Shown here one piece after another: positions 23,076-31,890 of a DNA stretch of 48,089 nt. The position numbers and the translations under genes are program-made. The first letter of the stretch is position 1, and each line of letters starts with the position of its first letter. This DNA is from Avelusimicrobium sp963660385 (GTDB lineage Bacteria > Elusimicrobiota > Elusimicrobia > Elusimicrobiales > Elusimicrobiaceae): the NCBI GenBank assembly GCA_963660385.1, contig CAVKWQ010000002.1, positions 1-48,089 on the forward strand, written 5' to 3'. A model generated the notes under the pieces. It was given only the letters and a program-made list of their open reading frames with translations, was not told the origin of the DNA and ran no database searches.

Positions 23076-25397
23076 ATGGCAGAAGAACAAGACACCCCTA
23101 AAAATGAAGCAAAAATTATCGCGTTTGCCGGGCCTAAGGAAGGCGCCGGCAAAACCACGCTGGTATTGAACTTGGCCCTTGGCTGGGCGGGTATTCAAAA
23201 GCGTCCGGTGCTGATTGTCCCGCTGGACCCCTTGGCCCGTCAGGAGCATAGTTTCTATTTGGATATCAAAAAGCCGGTCAGCGTGTCCGATATTTTGCAA
23301 ACGCTGGGCAATACCTCTATCGCTGTGGTGGGGGGATTGCTGCGCGGTAAAATTTCTATGTCCCAATGGGGCGTGGGCGTGCTGCCGCTGGGCAATACGC
23401 GTGCGCAGGTGTCTGCCATCAGCCCGAAGATTTTAATCCCAATTTTATCCCGTTTGTCGCAAACCTTTGATATTTTCTTAGATGTGGAATCTAGTTTCCC
23501 GATGCAGGCGTTCTCGTTTGATATTGCCGACAAGATTTTTTGGGTGTCGCAAGCCACGCGCACGCACTTAAATTCCACCGTCCAACTTTTTAACGATTAT
23601 AAAGAACAGCATTATCCGATGGACCGCGTGAGCATTATCTGCAACGCCTACGATATGCCCGGTTCTATTCCGTACGAAGAAGTGGAACGCTTTTACTCCT
23701 CCCTCGGGCGCGAAATGGACGTATTTTTGCCGTGGGACGAGGACGTAATGGCTACGGCCAACCGCAAGGAAGTGGAAATTATTACCAATCCGCAATCCGA
23801 GTGGGTAAAGGGCTTGCGCTTGGTGTTGGCCAAAATCCGCGATTTAAAACCGGCCCCCAAAGATTGGGTGGCGTCGGTATCTGATGAAGAATTTGCCCAA
23901 GCCTCCAAGGAAATTTGGAGCCCGGTGCTGTTTGACGACGGCAAAACCACCACGGCGGAAAGCCACGTGGCCGAACCGGAAGACGAAGCCGGAAAGACTA
24001 AATTGTCTTTCTGGGACGATTTAAAACAAAAAATCCATAAAGAAGTGGTGCACACGCTGGAAATTGAACATATTGTCGTTAGCGACGAAAGTTCCGCCAG
24101 CGCGCAGACCCGCAAACGCGTGGCCGCGATTGTAGATGATATCTTGCAAAAGCAGCCCAATTTGCAGTTCTCGCGCGACCAGCGCACGCGCTTCTCTTCG
24201 GAATTGTTGGACGAAATTTTGGGCTTGGGGCCGCTGGAAGTTTTAATGCGCGACCCGGCCGTAACCGAAATTATGGTCAACGCCTTTGATAAGATTTTTA
24301 TTGAACAAAAAGGTAAGTTGACCTTAACCAAATACAAATTCCGCAATAACGAGCAGGTTGTGCAGGTTATCAAACGTATCGTGGCTCCGTTGGGCCGCCG
24401 TATTGACGAATCTGTACCGCTTGTGGACGCCCGTTTGAAGGACGGTTCCCGTGTAAACGCTATTATCGCGCCGCTGGCCGTTTCCGGCCCGACGCTGACA
24501 ATCCGCCGCTTCTCCCAAAAGCCCTTCGGCCCCGAAGATTACTACCGCTTCGGCACGATTAGCCCGGAGTGTATGGCGTTTATTGAAAAATGCGTCCGTA
24601 TCCGCAAAAACATTATTGTTTGCGGCGGTACGGGTACCGGTAAAACAACCTTTTTGAACGCCATTTCCGGCTATATTTCCCATAACGAACGTATCATCAC
24701 CGTAGAAGATACCGCGGAACTCCGTTTGCAGCAGCCGCACTGGGTATCCTTGGAAAGCCGTCCGCCAAACGTGGAAGGCAAAGGTGCCATTACGATTCAG
24801 GATTTGGTAAAAAACTGCTTGCGTATGCGTCCTGACCGCATTGTGGTCGGGGAGTGCCGCGGCGGCGAAGCCTTGGATATGTTGCAGGCGATGAACACGG
24901 GCCACGAAGGTTCTTTGACCACGATTCACGCCAACACGCCGCGCGACGGGGTGTCCCGCTTGGAAGCAATGTGTATGCAGACGGGTGCCGATTTGCCGAT
25001 TTATGTAATCCGCGAAATGATTGCCTCCGCCGTCAACTTGATTGTCCAGTTGTCGCGTTTTTCGGACGGTTCCAGAAAGGTAACCTATATTACCGAAATG
25101 CACGGTCAAAAGGATAACGAAATCCAATCCACCGACCTGTTCCGCTATGTGCAGACGGGCGTGGACGAAAACGGCAAGGTACAGGGTGTTTTCGCGCCGA
25201 CGGGCGAACTGCCGACGTTTTTTGGCGACTTTGCGGCCAAAGGCCAGCCGGTGGATAAGGAAATCTTTTTAAAGAACGCCGTGCCCGTGGGCCCGGACGG
25301 AGACCCGGACTTAAACGCCGTACACCGCTTGCAGGCGCAAATGGCCGCCGGAAAGCAAACTCCGCCTCCGCCGCCTGCTGCTCCGGTTAAGGCATAA
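23076..25397 (+). CDS. cpaF: Fused TadZ/CpaE-like and TadA/CpaF pilus ATPase
   Basis: A 773-aa cytoplasmic fusion. Residues ~10-265 form a ParA/MinD-like domain with a deviant P-loop GPKEGAGKTT (about 19-28), as in TadZ/CpaE, which places the pilus machine. It lacks a receiver-like N-terminus. A linker leads to a CpaF-type secretion ATPase from about 325: Walker A GGTGTGKTT (about 517-525), Asp-box ITVEDTAEL, Walker B IVVGECRGGEALDML (about 588-602), then HEGSLTTIHAN. The tail is Pro-rich. TadA powers Flp assembly. TadZ and TadA are normally separate proteins. The frame is continuous, with no sign of frameshift. Confidence 0.93.
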   Translation: MAEEQDTPKNEAKIIAFAGPKEGAGKTTLVLNLALGWAGIQKRPVLIVPLDPLARQEHSFYLDIKKPVSVSDILQTLGNTSIAVVGGLLRGKISMSQWGVGVLPLGNTRAQVSAISPKILIPILSRLSQTFDIFLDVESSFPMQAFSFDIADKIFWVSQATRTHLNSTVQLFNDYKEQHYPMDRVSIICNAYDMPGSIPYEEVERFYSSLGREMDVFLPWDEDVMATANRKEVEIITNPQSEWVKGLRLVLAKIRDLKPAPKDWVASVSDEEFAQASKEIWSPVLFDDGKTTTAESHVAEPEDEAGKTKLSFWDDLKQKIHKEVVHTLEIEHIVVSDESSASAQTRKRVAAIVDDILQKQPNLQFSRDQRTRFSSELLDEILGLGPLEVLMRDPAVTEIMVNAFDKIFIEQKGKLTLTKYKFRNNEQVVQVIKRIVAPLGRRIDESVPLVDARLKDGSRVNAIIAPLAVSGPTLTIRRFSQKPFGPEDYYRFGTISPECMAFIEKCVRIRKNIIVCGGTGTGKTTFLNAISGYISHNERIITVEDTAELRLQQPHWVSLESRPPNVEGKGAITIQDLVKNCLRMRPDRIVVGECRGGEALDMLQAMNTGHEGSLTTIHANTPRDGVSRLEAMCMQTGADLPIYVIREMIASAVNLIVQLSRFSDGSRKVTYITEMHGQKDNEIQSTDLFRYVQTGVDENGKVQGVFAPTGELPTFFGDFAAKGQPVDKEIFLKNAVPVGPDGDPDLNAVHRLQAQMAAGKQTPPPPPAAPVKA

Positions 25398-25423
25398 AAA
25401 TTTTAGTTAAAAGAACAAGGATT

Positions 25424-27049
25424 ATGACGAAGAAAATTCAAGTGTTGTGTTTGGCCCTTATGTTGCTGTCGTTTTTGTTGGTGCCTGCTGGCGTGTTTGC
25501 CCGCGCGCTTAATAAAAACGACCGCGCGCGCATCCAATGCGCCCAGGAAAAAATGCGCATTATGGCGGAATTTTTTGACGTCAGCCTGCCCGCCGATAAA
25601 AAGGTGTATAAACTGCCGGACCAATGCGGTGCGGCGGCGGGTAAAGTGGTGCAAATGCCCAAGTGGTTCGCTTCCGAACTGGCGCGTATGGATAAAAATA
25701 AAGTTATCTATGTGCCCAACGAAGGAACATATAGCGAGGTGGACTTGTGGCGACAGGCGTTTTCCAACGTGTATTATTTCTTGGACCGCGCCGATAAATC
25801 CTTGGACCCCACACAGCCCGTGGTGCTGGACCAACTGTCCCGCGGGTTCGTCAGCGACCGCATCCGCTTGGTGGCCGCCTTGGACCGCTTGAATAAAGAT
25901 TTGCTGCGCGGCAAACAGCCCCTTATTATGAAGGATAGTATGGAGGGCCGCGCGCGCTCTATGCTTTCTACGCTGGAACTGATGAACAGCGAATTTTTCA
26001 GCACGATTGAATCCTTTTCCAGTCCGCTTTCCCAGCGTGAAAACAAATACCGCCAGTCCGTTATCGGCGTAGTGGTGCTTTCCAACCACTTGTTTTCCCA
26101 ATTCTTTGCGGCGCCTATTCCGGCCTATCCGCCCAAACCCGATATTTACAAAACGACTGCCGCGGAACGCCTTATCAGTTTGATTATGCTCTTGTTGGGC
26201 TCGGCGTTGGCCGGGTTTGCGGTCTATTTGCTGTTAGACGGCAAAAAGGACACGATTGCCAAGTTAGTGGCCGATTACCGCCAAAAAAGCGTGGCGTGGG
26301 CCGAGGATTTTAACCGCCAGTTCGTAACCATTGATATCAAATACATTGTGTTTGGTACGGTAGGTGTGTTTGCGCTGTTTGGGCTCTTCTTGGGCTTAAT
26401 GGTGGGCGGCTTCTTTGGCGTATTTGTCTTTTTAATGGTGGTGCTGATGGGGGCGTTTGTCAGTATCCGTATGCCGGCGGCCGTGTTGGACGCGCTTAAA
26501 AAGAGCCGCGGTAAACGCGTGAACAAACAGTTAATGGACTCGCTTATTTTGCTTTCCAACTCCTTGCGCTCCGGTATGGACATTGTGCAGGGGTTTGAAC
26601 TCGTATCCAAGGATATGCTCCCGCCGATTGCCGACGAGTTCGGCTTGGTGGTAAAAAACTACCAGTTGGGTACTCCCTTTGAAAAAGCCTTGGACGGCCT
26701 TTCCGACCGCGTGGAAAGCCGTATGCTTTCGTATATTATCAAGGCTATTATTATCCAGCGCCAGGTCGGCGGTAACTTAACGGTTATTTTCGCCCGCTTG
26801 GTGGAAAACATCCGCGAAGAAAGCAAACTGGAAGAAAAATTGCAGGCGATGACCGCCCAGCAAAAAATCCAGTCCATCGTGGTCAGTATTATGCCGTTTG
26901 TAATGATGCTGGTTATGTTTATCTTCAACCCGACGCAAATGATTTCGTTCTACACCAGCCCGGTGGGGATGTTTGTGTTCTTATTCTGCGTCATTTGGAT
27001 TGGTATCGGTATGAAGGTACTTAAAAAAATGGGAGAAGTGCGGGTATAA
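25424..27049 (+). CDS. tadB: TadB-like inner-membrane platform protein with extra exported N-terminal domain
   Basis: A 541-aa protein. The C-terminal part (about 250-541) is a TadB/T2SS-F domain: paired TM segments around 305-345, the cytoplasmic LMDSLILLSNSLRSGMD helix bundle and QVGGNLTVIFARLVENIR, then two final TMs. Ahead of this, residues 1-26 are a signal-peptide-like segment (cleavage near VFA-R) and ~220 residues form an exported domain of unknown fold that ends at another TM (about 247-267). TadB proteins are commonly ~300 aa, so the N-terminal half is an addition. It precedes tadC by 2 nt. Confidence 0.9.
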   Translation: MTKKIQVLCLALMLLSFLLVPAGVFARALNKNDRARIQCAQEKMRIMAEFFDVSLPADKKVYKLPDQCGAAAGKVVQMPKWFASELARMDKNKVIYVPNEGTYSEVDLWRQAFSNVYYFLDRADKSLDPTQPVVLDQLSRGFVSDRIRLVAALDRLNKDLLRGKQPLIMKDSMEGRARSMLSTLELMNSEFFSTIESFSSPLSQRENKYRQSVIGVVVLSNHLFSQFFAAPIPAYPPKPDIYKTTAAERLISLIMLLLGSALAGFAVYLLLDGKKDTIAKLVADYRQKSVAWAEDFNRQFVTIDIKYIVFGTVGVFALFGLFLGLMVGGFFGVFVFLMVVLMGAFVSIRMPAAVLDALKKSRGKRVNKQLMDSLILLSNSLRSGMDIVQGFELVSKDMLPPIADEFGLVVKNYQLGTPFEKALDGLSDRVESRMLSYIIKAIIIQRQVGGNLTVIFARLVENIREESKLEEKLQAMTAQQKIQSIVVSIMPFVMMLVMFIFNPTQMISFYTSPVGMFVFLFCVIWIGIGMKVLKKMGEVRV

Positions 27050-27051
27050 TT

Positions 27052-27942
27052 ATGAACAGTTTAGCGTTTACGTTAGGGCTCAATTTACTGTTGGCGGTGG
27101 GGATGTTTGCCGTCTTCTTGACGATTTTCGGTTTGCTGGCCCCTAAACCCAAAAAAGAGGAAATCGTGGACGTGGCGGTCCGCCGCTTCAAATCCACTTC
27201 CAGTTTTGCGCGTTTAAAACCGGAAGAAAAAATTATGGACCGCTTGGCGGTGTTCTGCCTGCATAACTTCCACTTGGAAAAAAGTTTGGAAGAGTTGCAT
27301 ATGCAACTGGGCAGCCCCGATAACCCGCAGCCCGTAGATATTTTATATACTAAAATTATCGCTTCTTTGGCTATTCCGGCGGCGATGATGCTTTTATTCC
27401 AGGCTATTTGGCCCGTTTTCCTGGTGCCGCTGTGCTTTATGGTGCCGGATGTGCTCATTAAAAGCAAAATCCAAAAGCGCCAGGCGGAAATTCTGGGCAA
27501 CTTCTCCACGACGGTGGACTTGGCGGCCCTGATTATTGAATCCGGCTTAGACTATTTGACCGCCTTTGAAAGAATTATCAAAATTGCCAAAGAAAAAACG
27601 ATTTTGGAAGAGGAACTGGAAAAAACGATTAACGAAATTAAACTGGGTTATTCCCGCAGGGAAGCGTTGGAACGCTTTTCCGCGCGTACCGGGGTGGCCG
27701 AAGTGCGCTCTCTGGTCAGTTTGATTATCCAGTCCGATGAACTCGGTACCAGTTTGGTAGATTTGCTGCGCAACTTCTCGTCCGATTTGCGCTCCCGCCG
27801 TTTGAGCCGCGCCGAAAAGTTGGCCGCGCAGGCTTCTACCAAGATGTTGTTTCCGTTGTTTATGTTCATTTTCCCGACGATTTTTATTTTAATTTTAGCC
27901 CCGATGATTAGCGGTTTGGTCAGCGGCGGCGCAGGTTTTTAG
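27052..27942 (+). CDS. tadC: TadC-like inner-membrane platform protein
   Basis: A 296-aa second platform protein of the T2SS-F superfamily. A TM at the N-terminus (about 5-27) is followed by a cytoplasmic stretch, a TM pair (about 97-140), the helix bundle (about 150-260, with TVDLAALIIESGLDYLTAFER) and a final TM (about 268-292). With TadB and the ATPase it pushes pilins out of the membrane. Length is normal. Confidence 0.93.
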   Translation: MNSLAFTLGLNLLLAVGMFAVFLTIFGLLAPKPKKEEIVDVAVRRFKSTSSFARLKPEEKIMDRLAVFCLHNFHLEKSLEELHMQLGSPDNPQPVDILYTKIIASLAIPAAMMLLFQAIWPVFLVPLCFMVPDVLIKSKIQKRQAEILGNFSTTVDLAALIIESGLDYLTAFERIIKIAKEKTILEEELEKTINEIKLGYSRREALERFSARTGVAEVRSLVSLIIQSDELGTSLVDLLRNFSSDLRSRRLSRAEKLAAQASTKMLFPLFMFIFPTIFILILAPMISGLVSGGAGF

Positions 27943-27953
27943 AGGATAAACAT

Positions 27954-29393
27954 ATGAAAAAATATTTCACCTTGGCTTTTGTTTTAGCCCTTGCTCCCGT
28001 GTGGTTGCAAGCGGCCAATACGTTCCGCAAGGAAGTTCCCGTCCGCCAGCACGGCAAGGAAGAGGGGATGCTCTTGGATTTGAGCAAAATTTCTATGGGC
28101 ACCTTGAACGATGTGGAAGAGAAAAAACAGTACCTTTCCACCGTCCAACTGGAAAAACAGCGTATCCAAAACTATACGTTGCGTATGGTGTATGAAAACG
28201 CCTACCGCCTGTATAAATACGGCGATTACCAGCGCGCGCAGGAAATGGCCCAAACCATTTTAAGCATTGACCCGAACTTTAAACAGGCCCAAACGCTCGC
28301 CAAACAGGCCAGTCATATGGGCACTTACGGCACCACGTCCGAAGCCGAAGTGATTGAGGCCAAATTCCAAGAAACCATCCGTCTCTACGACAGTGGCCGC
28401 TTGGTGGAAGCCAACGACAAATTAAACGAAATTTTGACGATTCAGCCCGGCAACTCCAAGGCCCAGTCTTGGAAGCGCAAAATTGATTATGATATTGCCA
28501 AAGAATATACCCGCCGCGGCGACGAAGCCTATCAAAACGATAACTACCAAGCCGCCTTGGACGCGTGGTATAACGCCCTTTTGATGCGCAAGGACGACCC
28601 GAAACTCGTCTCCAAAATTGCCGAAACGGAAAATAAACTGCGCAAACAGCAGGTGGAAGACTCTATGAAGCAGGCCTTGGAATTTTATAACAAAGGCCAG
28701 TATGTGGAATCGTACGCCGTGTTTGAACGCATTACGAAAATCCAGCCCGGCGACCCGCGCGTACAAAAATATATGTCGCAGTTGAAGAACGAAATTGCCG
28801 CGGGCTACTATCAGGCGGGCAACCGCTCGTATAACGCAAACCGCTTTGACCAAGCCGTTTCGTACTGGACGAACGCCAAAAAATGGGGCGCCGATACGAC
28901 GACGATGGACGGCCTTATCAAACGGGCCCGCAACGCTAAGGAAAACCATTTGCGCGTAAAACAACAGCAGGCGCAGCAGGCCGTTACCAAGGCCGAACAG
29001 GCCGCCCAAAAGGCGGAAGACGCCGCTAATAAAGCCGAACAAAAGGCCGAAGAGACCCTGCCGGAACAACCCGAAACCGTGGTGGTGGACGGCAATGTGC
29101 CCGGTATGACGGGCGGCACGGTTATCCCCGGCGCTTCTACGGGCGGAATCGGTTCCTCCGTGGGTACGGTGGGGGCGAACGAAACCTTGCCGACTTTGAC
29201 GGGTACGACCACGAACCCGGTGTCTGCCGAAGCGAGCAACGCTTCCCGCGCCAAATTTATTGAAGGGTTGGATGCGTACAACCAGGACGATTACGAACGC
29301 GCCCGCCAGGCTTGGATTGTGGCCAAGCAACTGGACCCGGGCAACAGCGATGCGGACTTGGGCTTGCGCAAACTGGAAGAGTTAATGAAATAG
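27954..29393 (+). CDS. Exported TPR protein (TadD-like position)
   Basis: A 479-aa protein with a signal peptide (MKKYFTLAFVLALAP..., cleavage after LQA). Several TPR-like helix pairs run from about 75 to 315 (patterns such as AYRLYKYGDYQRAQEMA and YFQAGNR-like units). An Ala/Lys/Glu/Gln coiled coil (about 330-372) and a Gly/Thr/Pro-rich linker follow, then a last TPR unit (about 432-475). It occupies the place of TadD, a TPR lipoprotein needed for secretin function, but it has no lipobox Cys. AGAGGA lies just before the ATG. Confidence 0.85.
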   Translation: MKKYFTLAFVLALAPVWLQAANTFRKEVPVRQHGKEEGMLLDLSKISMGTLNDVEEKKQYLSTVQLEKQRIQNYTLRMVYENAYRLYKYGDYQRAQEMAQTILSIDPNFKQAQTLAKQASHMGTYGTTSEAEVIEAKFQETIRLYDSGRLVEANDKLNEILTIQPGNSKAQSWKRKIDYDIAKEYTRRGDEAYQNDNYQAALDAWYNALLMRKDDPKLVSKIAETENKLRKQQVEDSMKQALEFYNKGQYVESYAVFERITKIQPGDPRVQKYMSQLKNEIAAGYYQAGNRSYNANRFDQAVSYWTNAKKWGADTTTMDGLIKRARNAKENHLRVKQQQAQQAVTKAEQAAQKAEDAANKAEQKAEETLPEQPETVVVDGNVPGMTGGTVIPGASTGGIGSSVGTVGANETLPTLTGTTTNPVSAEASNASRAKFIEGLDAYNQDDYERARQAWIVAKQLDPGNSDADLGLRKLEELMK

Positions 29394-29409
29394 GAACGGT
29401 GTTTTTGAT

Positions 29410-30519
29410 ATGAAACTGACATCCAAATGGCTTTTGTGGTTCGTCTTGGTAACGGTATATGCGTCCGTTATCGGCGGGCTGTTCTATTACAATTTGTTTA
29501 AATTTGTCTTTGACAAAAAACTCCAAAACGAAATGGTGGAAATGGTCCGCTTCCGTGCGCCGTCTTTGGTGCAGTGGCTGGCCTCCCGCCCCAAGGGCGC
29601 GGCTACCTTCCGCGAGGCCGAAATTATGAAGGGCCTCCAACGCAACGATAACCGCATCCGCAGTTTGGTGTATTTGAACTACGACGGCTCTATCCGCTGG
29701 CACGAAAACACCAAATTTTTGGGTATGTCGTATGCCGATTACAATGCTTCCGTGGGGTTTGATTCCAATGCCGCCGTACAGGCAATTCGGGACGGGCTTC
29801 CCCGCGCTATTTTAACGTCCAGCGGCGAATATTATGATATGGCTATCCCGCTTTTGGCCAAGGGCAACGCCGTGGCCGGGGTCGTCAACGTAACCGTTTC
29901 GCGCGAAAACGCCCAGAAGTTAATCCAGTCCTCTATGGTTCGCTACGCGTGCGGCGCGTTTATTATGATTTTGCTCATCGGCGGCGTGCTGTATTTGTTC
30001 TTACTGCTTAAAATTATCCGCCCGCTGGGCGCGTTAAAGGACAGCGTAGAGGCTGTTTCGCTTAATAATTTAACGCTTTCTTTCCCACCGCGCAAGGATG
30101 AAATCGGCGGCGTGGCGCAGGCTGTTTCCGGCTTACTCGTCAAAATCCGCGAAGACATCAAGAGTATGGAAAACGTGGAAATTATGACGCTGGAAAAGGA
30201 ACAACGCTGGTGGAAGACCATTTTGGCCGTAACGGTGCCGAAAGGTTCCCGCGCGTTGGTTATTGACGAAAACAACAACATCTTATATACTAACTTTGAA
30301 CTGAAAGTGCCGGGCAAAGAAAAAGTACACTTGTTGGATATTTTTGACGGACGCCAGCAGGAAATCATCCAGGTAGTGGGCGAAGCGCTTGAAAACCCGA
30401 CCAAGGTACTGCGCGGCACGGTTGTAAATAAAAATGTAAAATGTTTGGTAAAAGCCGTTCAACTGCCCGACGATGCCGGCAAAAACCGCATTGTGCTGGT
30501 GCTGGAACCCGAAAAATAA
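29410..30519 (+). CDS. Membrane sensor-like protein with HAMP and PAS-like domain, no output domain
   Basis: A 369-aa protein with TM1 (about 8-29), an extracytoplasmic Cache-like domain (about 35-170), TM2 (about 180-203), a HAMP-like linker (about 205-260) and a C-terminal PAS-like region (about 275-367, with SRALVIDENNNILYTN). No histidine kinase, GGDEF or methyl-accepting region follows. It may signal through a partner or be a structural part of the pilus machine. It sits inside the Tad operon, 16 nt after the TPR gene. Confidence 0.75.
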   Translation: MKLTSKWLLWFVLVTVYASVIGGLFYYNLFKFVFDKKLQNEMVEMVRFRAPSLVQWLASRPKGAATFREAEIMKGLQRNDNRIRSLVYLNYDGSIRWHENTKFLGMSYADYNASVGFDSNAAVQAIRDGLPRAILTSSGEYYDMAIPLLAKGNAVAGVVNVTVSRENAQKLIQSSMVRYACGAFIMILLIGGVLYLFLLLKIIRPLGALKDSVEAVSLNNLTLSFPPRKDEIGGVAQAVSGLLVKIREDIKSMENVEIMTLEKEQRWWKTILAVTVPKGSRALVIDENNNILYTNFELKVPGKEKVHLLDIFDGRQQEIIQVVGEALENPTKVLRGTVVNKNVKCLVKAVQLPDDAGKNRIVLVLEPEK

Positions 30520-30534
30520 GATTTAGGAGAAGAT

Positions 30535-30804
30535 ATGAAAGTAGAAATCAAAAAAATTAATATTTCAGCGTTGTTGTTTTCTGTTTTCCCATTGGCTGTA
30601 TTCGTGGTGATGCTGTTAAGCGCGTTTATGGAAATGTTCAACCCCGACTTTTCCTTTACGGTTGCCTATGTAATGGGCCTTATTATGCGCGCTATCCAAG
30701 GCACGCTGTTGTTCTTGGTTTCGTCGGTGCTGTTTGCGCTGGCTTACAATTTGTTGTGCTCTATCGGTATCCGCGGGGTACACGTAGAGTTGGAAGATAA
30801 ATAA
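30535..30804 (+). CDS. Small two-TM membrane protein
   Basis: An 89-aa protein with two membrane segments (about 12-33 and 50-75) and short polar ends starting MKVEIKKINISAL and ending HVELEDK. Its layout is reminiscent of DUF3566-type small membrane proteins, but I cannot confirm that. TTTAGGAGA precedes the ATG, and it lies between the HAMP protein and the thioredoxin-fold gene, so it is likely cotranscribed with the pilus genes. Confidence 0.7.
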   Translation: MKVEIKKINISALLFSVFPLAVFVVMLLSAFMEMFNPDFSFTVAYVMGLIMRAIQGTLLFLVSSVLFALAYNLLCSIGIRGVHVELEDK

Positions 30805-30822
30805 AAAGGAGAACAAGGGTTA

Positions 30823-31770
30823 ATGAAAAAACTCATTGCCATTTTAGTAGTTTGTGCCGTTGCGGGACTCGCGTTTGCCGCCCCGGCCAAAAAAGCGGCC
30901 AAAACCGCTAAAAAAGCGTCCGCCAAGGCGGAGTTCGTCATTATTGAATCGGACGAATACAAAGCGGGTCAGGAAGACCCCCAACTGACGGCCGGTATCG
31001 CCCAGTTTTTGGAAATGGAACCGGCGGTAACCAAGGTGTCTTATAAAGATGCCGCGGCTGATGAAAAATTGGCCGGTTTGGATTACAGTTTCTTGCCGCT
31101 TTATTTGATTAAAAAGACCGATGCTATCCGCACCAAATTGGAAAAACACCTGCAATACGGTTATGCCCAAGAAAATGCGGATTACATCATCTTGCCGCAC
31201 CAAACCCGCCAAGGCGTGTTTAACAACAAAACCGCCAAACCGGGCGTAATGGAAATTTTTGTAATGTCCCAATGCCCCTACGGCGTTATGGCCGAAAATT
31301 TGGTTATCCAAGCCCAAAAAGACGGCAAAATGCCTGCGGGCAAAGATATCCGCGTGCGCTATATCGTTAATTACAGCGACAAAGACGGTTTTTCCAGCCT
31401 GCACGGTTCCGGCGAGTGGGAGGAAGACATCCGCCAACTGTTAATTGCCAAATACTACCCGGAAAAATTCTGGAAATATTTGGAAATCCGCAACAAAGAC
31501 TACCGTTCCAGCCGCTGGGATAAAGCGATGGACGAAACCGGTATCAACTCCAAAAAAATTATGAAGAAATTTGATACCGAAGGGGTGGAACTTTTGAAGG
31601 CCGAAGCCAAATATACGCAGGAATACGGCATTAACGCCTCTCCGTCCTTTGTGTGGGAAGGCAAAGTGCAGTTGGATTTCGGTTCCGCCGCGGAAATTGA
31701 AGGCTTTGGGTTCTTGAACCCCAACGCCGCCAAATCCGGCGCGGCCGCGGCTCCTGCCGGCAGTTGCTAA
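30823..31770 (+). CDS. Exported thioredoxin-fold (DsbA/GILT-like) protein with CPYG motif
   Basis: A 315-aa periplasmic protein. Signal peptide about 1-19, then an Ala/Lys-rich stretch. A thioredoxin-like domain begins near residue 138 with MEIFVMSQCPYG (C151-P-Y-G154). Helical insertions and a late cis-Pro-like INASPSFVWEG (about 268-278) follow. The second Cys of CxxC is Gly, so ordinary disulphide exchange is altered. The only other Cys I see is the last residue (C315), which could pair with it. The many Cys-rich envelope proteins in this window are possible substrates. It is the last gene before a terminator. Confidence 0.82.
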   Translation: MKKLIAILVVCAVAGLAFAAPAKKAAKTAKKASAKAEFVIIESDEYKAGQEDPQLTAGIAQFLEMEPAVTKVSYKDAAADEKLAGLDYSFLPLYLIKKTDAIRTKLEKHLQYGYAQENADYIILPHQTRQGVFNNKTAKPGVMEIFVMSQCPYGVMAENLVIQAQKDGKMPAGKDIRVRYIVNYSDKDGFSSLHGSGEWEEDIRQLLIAKYYPEKFWKYLEIRNKDYRSSRWDKAMDETGINSKKIMKKFDTEGVELLKAEAKYTQEYGINASPSFVWEGKVQLDFGSAAEIEGFGFLNPNAAKSGAAAAPAGSC

Positions 31771-31787
31771 CCTGATTTTGACAAATT

Positions 31788-31823
31788 ACGGGGGCAGGGA
31801 AAACACTTCCCCGCCCCCGTTTT
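31788..31823 (+). terminator. Rho-independent terminator ending the Tad operon
   Basis: ACGGGGGC (31788-31795) pairs with GCCCCCGT (31813-31820), with extra inner GGG/CCC pairing and a TTTT end. It is 18 nt after the thioredoxin-fold stop codon. Confidence 0.9.
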
Positions 31824-31890
31824 GCAAAGTACCCCGGCGGTAGGCCCTTGGCTTACGGCCCGGATATTTTGAAGGACAAATGCAAATTCT

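Noticed and set aside
28422..29330. Minus-strand frame of about 300 codons
   Set aside because: Antisense to the exported TPR protein; composition typical of a shadow frame.
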